Below the pieces are notes generated by a model that saw only the letters and a program-made list of their open reading frames with translations, did not search any database and had not been told where the DNA came from. DNA of 64,000 nucleotides from CAWAVN01 sp963825075 (GTDB lineage Bacteria; Planctomycetota; Planctomycetia; Planctomycetales; Planctomycetaceae). The position numbers were made by a program, and so were the translations under genes. Each line of letters opens with the position of its first letter. The stretch's first letter is position 1. Below are positions 60,002-64,000 of this stretch, in pieces. The stretch spans positions 366,143 to 430,142 of the forward strand of contig CAWGRX010000030.1 of NCBI GenBank assembly GCA_963825075.1. The letters run 5' to 3'.

Positions 60002-61429
60002 TTAGCTTGCGGTGACGCCCGTCAATTTCGTCAACCACGTCGGCCGCAACACGCCGATGTCGGCCCGCATGTAGGCCACAATCAGTTTCTTCAGCTCCGA
60101 GGCGGCGTTGTGCGATCACGCCGGCGGAGTCGGTCACACTGCCGCCTCAAGGACGCGAATCGTGATTCGCTTGCGAATGCCGATGACGACTTGCGAGAAG
60201 TCGCCCACGATCATCGTGGATTCGTTTCCCCCGCCCCCGTCGGTGGTCGGCAGGCTGGTCGTATGGAACTGCTTCAGCATTTTTACCCAGGGCGTCATCT
60301 GGAGCGGGTTGTCATCCTGGTCGGTCAGTTGGTCAAGCACTTCCCCGTCGCGGGGGTGCATGATCCAAGCCAGGTTCCCCACGTCGCCCGGATAGTTCGC
60401 GTTCAAAATATCGCCCACGGCTTGCGACATTTTCGCGTAATTGTGGGCGTGCCTACGCCGGAAATCGCATTGACGCTAGGCGTGTTGATGATGCCCCGCG
60501 GCTCCGCGGCGGCCCCAAGGCCGAACAGCGCGGCCTGGTCGAGCATCAATCCCATCGCGGCCTGGAGAGCGTTGACGATCACGGCTTGGGCGTTCCGGGC
60601 ATCCTCCAGCCATTCGATGTTCACTGGTATGCACGGCCGCCAGTGTACGGGCCGTCAAACGCAGCATGCCGAACTGCATGTCCGTCGCGGTCACCGGATT
60701 GCCGGGATAACGCCATTGCGCCGTCGGGTCGGAAGTCAACTTCAGCAGATTCAGATCCTCGTTCTGCATGTTGATCGAATTGCCCCCGGCCCGCAGCACG
60801 ACGGAAGCGGAGCGACTGAGATCAATCAAAGTCTGAGAATAGCTTGGTGTCAAAATGTACCCGTCGCCACTGCCGGAACCCATCGCCAGGATCTCGTGCG
60901 GTTCGAGCAAGTCCAGGCGGCCCGTCAGTTGCGCGTAGAGCAGCTTGCCCACGTCCAGGGGCTCATATTCGCCCATCGGCTCGTCGTGCCGGTAGGCGCG
61001 AACGTCGCGGCCTTCTTGGTCGCGAAACATCACGCGGCCGGGAGCCGTGCGGTGGCCATCTGGATGATAGGAGGCGGCGGAACCGCCGATCAATTTGCCG
61101 GCTTCCCCCGGTGCGAGCGACTTCGCCCCCGTTGCGGATTCGGCCGCGACGTCCCGTTGATCTAGTTCGCGTTTGCAGGCGTCGGCATCGTCCATCAGGT
61201 GTTCAAACTCCAAATTCTCTTCGGGCGTGAATTCGCGTTTCTCTTGCTTGGCCTTGGCGACCAAATCCTGACCGCGCTTCAGGCGTTTGCCGCGCTCTTC
61301 GACGAGCGTCTTCCGGTCAAGGCCGGCGGTGACGATCAAGCCGAACAACGGCGCGAGAACGCCGGCGTCGGGGTTCGACCAAATCGCGATAATCAGCAGA
61401 ACCAGAATGGCGGCGAGAGTTTTTTTCAT
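60002..61429 (-). CDS. HK97-fold phage major capsid protein, three frameshifts
   Basis: Joined frames give ~470 residues. N-terminal scaffold-like region: KTLVEERGKRLKRGQDLVAK and PEENLEFEHLMDDADACKRE. Middle: HDEPMGEYEPLDVGKLLYAQ, GDGYILTPSYSQTLIDLSRS. Later: NAQAVIVNALQAAMGLMLDQ, RGIINTPSVNAISGVG, VGNLAWIMHPRDGEVLDQLT. C-terminus: MIVGDFSQVVIGIRKRIT and YMRADIGVLRPTWLTKLTGV. This matches HK97-type major capsid proteins. Frame breaks near 60630, 60430 and 60110. The first ~36 residues (MKKTLAAILVLLIIAIWS...) are a hydrophobic segment unlike a capsid and may be a separate small protein. No other structural gene is nearby. Confidence 0.85.
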
Positions 61430-61471
61430 GGGAGGGTTCGCTTTTCTTGGGGGGATCGGGAAGCGGGAAGG

Positions 61472-61922
61472 TCAGTTGCATTCGGGGTTTGAGGCGGCCG
61501 GGAAACTCTCTTCGGCCGAATCGTCGGCCGGGCAACCCGCGTCGATCCAGTCCCGAATCTGGGACCATGCCCAGCGGGTCAGGCGATGGCCGCGAAGCAC
61601 GGGGCGGGGCAAGCGGCCGTCGCGCTCCATCCTGTGGATCGTGCGAGCGATTGCATCCGAGTAGCCGCGCGAGCTGGTCCGGCGTCAAAAAGGACAACCG
61701 GTCCGCCTCTTTCAACAGCCGGTCCGGATCGACGATCGGCATGCCGGCTGCCAGCCAATCGGCGATTTCTTCGCACGACCATTGGGGGTCGGTGCCGTCC
61801 ACGTTGACGAGGACCGGCCCGGGCATCAGGCCGCAGAAAACGAGGCAGCGAATCTTCAGCGGGTGAACGCCAAAGCTGTCGGCGAGTTGCTCCAGCGTGA
61901 CAACGTGAATTTCGTCGGGCAT
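61472..61922 (-). CDS. Double helix-turn-helix protein, one frameshift
   Basis: First frame MPDEIHVVTLEQLADSFGVH through PDQLARLL, then a one-base shift near 61665, then DAIARTIHRMERDGRLPRPV and RLTRWAWSQIRDWIDAGCPA ending at 61472. Each half resembles an AlpA/MerR-type DNA-binding motif. The pair could recognise two half sites. GAGGAA precedes the start. Upstream of the capsid gene, so a possible late-gene regulator. Confidence 0.65.
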
Positions 61923-62165
61923 CGGGGGTTCCTCGTTGCTTTGGGATGCGATGGCTCTCTATAAGGGCGGCGCAACTTGGTAAATCGGACTCGGACCCCC
62001 CCCCCATCAAAAATATTGCCAAGAAAAAACGAAAACTGGGGCGGTGGTTTCGGGAATTCTAGGGTCGCCAGAATTTTGGCCCCCCTCCCCTCAGTCGGCC
62101 GATCCGGGGGAGCGATTTCGCACGAAATCGCGTAGGATGATGCCGTTCCGACGTTGGGAAGGTTC

Positions 62166-62197
62166 GCGGCCGGCCGGCATGGAAGACGGCCGGCCGC
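62166..62197. terminator. GC-rich hairpin at the end of the 62208 gene
   Basis: Ten-base perfect stem (GCGGCCGGCC with GGCCGGCCGC, 62166-62175 and 62188-62197). No T-tract, so terminator function is uncertain. Confidence 0.4.
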
Positions 62198-62207
62198 TAT
62201 CGCTTCA

Positions 62208-62548
62208 TCACCGAACCAGAAACATGAAGCCATCCGCCGTGCGGACAATCTCAATTTGCTCAGGGTCAAGGTCATGCTCGCGGGCATGACGAACGGCACT
62301 TAGAATCGTCCGATCATAAAGCGGCTTCAGGCGGTCGTACGCAGCTTTGACTTTCAACTTCCCATTCTCAATGTCGTCGATGAGGTCCGGAGCGTAACGC
62401 ACAATCCAGTCCGACATGAATAGCACCGTCCGCGATGTCCCATTGGCCCGCGCCTTTTCGCGGCGGAAACATGACCGTCCCACCGGCCCCGCGGCGGTCC
62501 ACCCCGCTTGCGGTCGCGATACCGTCTTTGCCGTTCGGCGTTTGTCAT
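62208..62548 (-). CDS. Small basic DNA-binding-like protein, one frameshift
   Basis: First frame MTNAERQRRYRDRKRGGPPR then ...GHVSAAKR; the frame breaks near 62465 and continues TSRTVLFMSDWIVRYAPDLI and KLKVKAAYDRLKPLYD. This matches, from memory, small phage/plasmid proteins with an N-terminal basic 'RYRDRKRGG' segment. First gene in reading order of element 2. Function unknown. Confidence 0.6.
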
Positions 62549-62652
62549 CGGTTCGTTACGATGATCGTTCATTCGTGAACTCTCCGCGTTACGAAAGTCG
62601 GCAGGGCAACCGCCCCTCGGTGAGCATCTCCGCGGCCGGCGGGCCGCTCGTT

Positions 62653-62856
62653 TCAGTTGCCACAGGCTTCAATCATCGCCAAGATTCCCGCTTTGATTGC
62701 CGCGGGCAGATCGGGCCATGCTTCGGTGATCTGGGAGAGGTCGGGATCTTCGTGCGGTCCGGTAAGTTTTCCGGTAAGCAAATGACCGGTCCCCCCGTTT
62801 TCTAGGGGTTTTTCGCCCTCAAGCGGCGGATTGCAAATCCGCCATCGCCGGTTCAA
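62653..62856 (-). pseudogene. Integrase-tail-like fragment at the right junction
   Basis: From just inside the att core the frame reads LLTGKLTGPHEDPDLSQITE, then AWPDLPAAIKAGILAMIEAC. I recall this ending as typical for tails of planctomycete phage integrases. The LLTGKLTG part is encoded by the arm-site block, as it is in another frame at the left end. It looks like the C-terminal stub of a further integrase cut by recombination at the att core. Confidence 0.45.
62756..62782. other. Candidate integrase arm sites, right end of element 2
   Basis: Exact 27-base repeat of 53569-53595, with two CCGGTAAG copies (62759-62766, 62771-62778), 44 bases inside the right core. Confidence 0.6.
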
Positions 62857-62874
62857 ATCCGGCCGGCGCCTCTT
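62826..62874 (+). other. Right attachment core (tRNA-Cys 3' duplicate)
   Basis: 49-base identical copy of 53371-53419. Without a 5' half it cannot make a tRNA. Confidence 0.92.
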
Positions 62875-62891
62875 GCCTGTACCCGAACCGT

Positions 62892-62925
62892 AAACCTCTC
62901 CGCCTTAGAGGTTTGCGGTTTTTTC
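62892..62925 (+). terminator. Rho-independent terminator, probably the original tRNA-Cys terminator
   Basis: AAACCTCT (62892-62899) pairs with AGAGGTTT (62907-62914), followed by GCGGTTTTTTC. It sits 18 bases past the right core, as expected for the tRNA terminator displaced by integration. Confidence 0.75.
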
Positions 62926-62983
62926 TTGGGTTCTCCGTCTAGTTTCGTGGGTGCAGTTTTCGGATGCGAACCTCAGCTCCGGC

Positions 62984-63092
62984 TCGACAGAGGGGTTGCC
63001 CCTCTCGCCTCTGCCCTCGCATCAGCCCTCAAATCACAGGGTGAAGGGCCGATGCGAGGGCGACGGCGGAGGGGCGAGGAGACACCCCTGTT
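62984..63092. repeat. Large imperfect palindrome
   Basis: GCCCTCGCATCAGCCCTCA (~63022) is mirrored by TGAAGGGCCGATGCGAGGGC (~63043), with further CCTCTCGCC/GGCGAGGAG pairing outside. Repetitive non-coding DNA. Confidence 0.55.
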
Positions 63093-63149
63093 TGTGGACA
63101 TAACAACACGTCTGGACCACCCACGATTTTGGCCTAGCCACGAAGTTAG

Positions 63150-63434
63150 TCGAAGAGCCACGGCGAGGAATTACTGGAAAGATGGCATAGTTGGGCCTCG
63201 CGATCTCGACTGGAGCCGATCATCAAAGTCGGCCGTATGATCAAGCGGCATTTGGACAATATTGTGACGTGGTTTCGGCACCCGATCAGCAACGGACCGA
63301 CCAAGGGTTTTAATAGCCGTATTCAAGCCATCAAAGCCGCTGCCCGGGGTTTCAGGAACTTCGAGAACTACCGCATTCGCATCCTTTTCTTCTGCGGCCG
63401 ACTCAATCTGGAACCCAGAACCTCAATGACCTAG
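63150..63434 (+). pseudogene. ISL3-family transposase C-terminal fragment
   Basis: The frame reads LLERWHSWASRSRLEPIIKV, then RHPISNGPTKGFNSRIQAIK and AARGFRNFENYRIRILFFCG. This is the C-terminus of ISL3 (DDE_Tnp_ISL3) transposases. About three quarters of the gene is missing on the 5' side. Confidence 0.8.
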
Positions 63435-63510
63435 GAACGTTCGAGAAATAACTGTCCGATTATCAGCCGGAACGCGCTAGCGTCGGTTCTTCCCGTGAAC
63501 GGGGCTAGCC

Positions 63511-63674
63511 CCTGTCTATTACCCACAAGTCCGAGAGAGGGGACATATCAACGATCGCTGATGTTTTGACTGCATGAATTTCAAGGGGTTGTGTAGTTTA
63601 GTGTTCACGTGCACATAAATCTCTGTAAGTCTTTTTCAAAAAACGACTTATAGGTTTTTGTGGTAATCGACGGG
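63511..63674. mobile_element. Second, diverged copy of the MITE
   Basis: The left end matches the 21-base inverted end exactly (63511-63531). The interior aligns with the reverse complement of 25064-25223 (for example ATAAATCTCTGTAAGTC shared). The right end is mutated (GGTAATCGACGGG versus GGTAATAGACAGG). No target duplication remains. It lies beside a GCTAGCG REP, like copy 1. Confidence 0.75.
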
Positions 63675-63739
63675 CTCCACCTCGCCCTCCGGCTGATAAA
63701 TGCGACAATTATTGATCGAGCAATCCCTAGCCACGGAGA

Positions 63740-64000
63740 AGAGAGTGAGCCGAAGAGCCCTTTTTTTTGCGGCGATCTCGAGCGGTTTATTAATGTGCTC
63801 AATCGAAACCCAGTTTATCTCCGAGACCCGGAGGGCGTTTGTGTGTGGATGGACTACGCCGCATTGGATACGGGCTGCTTCCTTTTGTGAGGTTGCTAGT
63901 GGAACAATACGCAATCGGCGTCAATGAACCATTCGGTGATTCCCCAGGATGCACTCCGATTCTAAAGGCAGCTCAAAATGGCCATTTAGAAACTGTCCGC
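63740..64000 (+). pseudogene. Ankyrin-repeat protein, N-terminal fragment at the window edge
   Basis: Three short frames in sequence give FFCGDLERFINVLNRNPVYL, then WTTPHWIRAASFCEVA, then GCTPILKAAQNGHLETVR running off the right edge. These are ankyrin repeats. The frames shift near 63840 and 63900. It may be intact in reality and truncated only by the window. Confidence 0.6.

Larger units (their letters stand above)
53371..62874. mobile_element. Integrative element 2, satellite-like, inserted in tRNA-Cys
   Basis: A 49-base direct repeat (53371-53419 and 62826-62874) from the 3' end of tRNA-Cys bounds ~9.45 kb of minus-strand genes. These include an integrase at the left end, an AlpA-like HTH, a DnaB-like helicase, a CsrA-like regulator, a winged-helix protein, an HhH protein and an HK97-type major capsid protein. 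No portal, terminase, protease or tail gene was recognised, so it is not a complete phage. Confidence 0.9.

Noticed and set aside
62926..63240. Reading frame MGSPSSFVGAVFGCEP on the plus strand
   Set aside because: Composed of palindrome sequence and out of frame with the ISL3 fragment.

Overview
The window looks like a chromosome segment of a planctomycete (phylum Planctomycetota). The evidence is a BBP7-type outer-membrane barrel, two DUF1501 proteins, a 'PSD1' planctomycete cytochrome, a giant two-haem DUF6797-like cytochrome, two Uma2 proteins and abundant palindromic repeats. G+C is high. Genus cannot be fixed from sequence alone; a Pirellulales- or Gemmatales-like member is likely.

Layout. 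1-6.2 kb is core chromosome: the start of a hydrogenase-like cluster (cNMP-domain protein plus Fe-S subunit), BBP7, mnmG and tpx. 6.17-15.41 kb is integrative element 1, inserted in the anticodon loop of tRNA-Lys(CTT). It carries a tyrosine integrase, several small HTH proteins, a Toprim primase-helicase, a cluster of GGTGTCC repeats and many small unknown genes, all on the minus strand. Just beyond the tRNA lies a second integrase that has lost its catalytic end and is joined to an unrelated domain. 17-35 kb is mostly chromosomal: Uma2, a SUKH-like protein, YjbQ, the giant cytochrome, a TctA-like transporter, a DUF456 protein, a PIN toxin, GH62, cardiolipin synthase, an SDR, a Na+/H+ antiporter and acetolactate synthase.

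35-44 kb holds a DUF1501 gene, a RAYT transposase bracketed by perfect inverted REPs, a RecB-like nuclease joined to an IS66-type transposase, and then a graveyard of LRR, RHS and metalloprotease fragments peppered with short palindromes and repeats. 44.8-53 kb is chromosomal again: RRM protein, DEAD-box helicase, DUF2127, Uma2, and a DUF1501/PSD1 pair.

53.37-62.87 kb is integrative element 2, inserted at the 3' end of tRNA-Cys(GCA). It has a similar plan to element 1 (integrase at one end, AlpA-like HTH, replicative helicase) and adds a CsrA-like regulator, a winged-helix protein and an HK97-type major capsid protein, but no visible terminase, portal or tail gene. It therefore resembles a phage satellite rather than a whole prophage. 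Both elements have paired 8-bp repeats, with starts 12 bp apart in three of four cases, just inside both ends; these look like integrase arm sites.

62.9-64 kb has the displaced tRNA-Cys terminator, an ISL3 transposase fragment, a second copy of a MITE first seen at 25.06 kb, and the start of an ankyrin-repeat gene.

A striking feature is the number of genes split by one-base indels, several in homopolymers: the hydrogenase subunit, both replication proteins, the giant cytochrome, TctA, the capsid protein and more. This suggests uncorrected long-read errors, so 'broken' genes should be judged cautiously.
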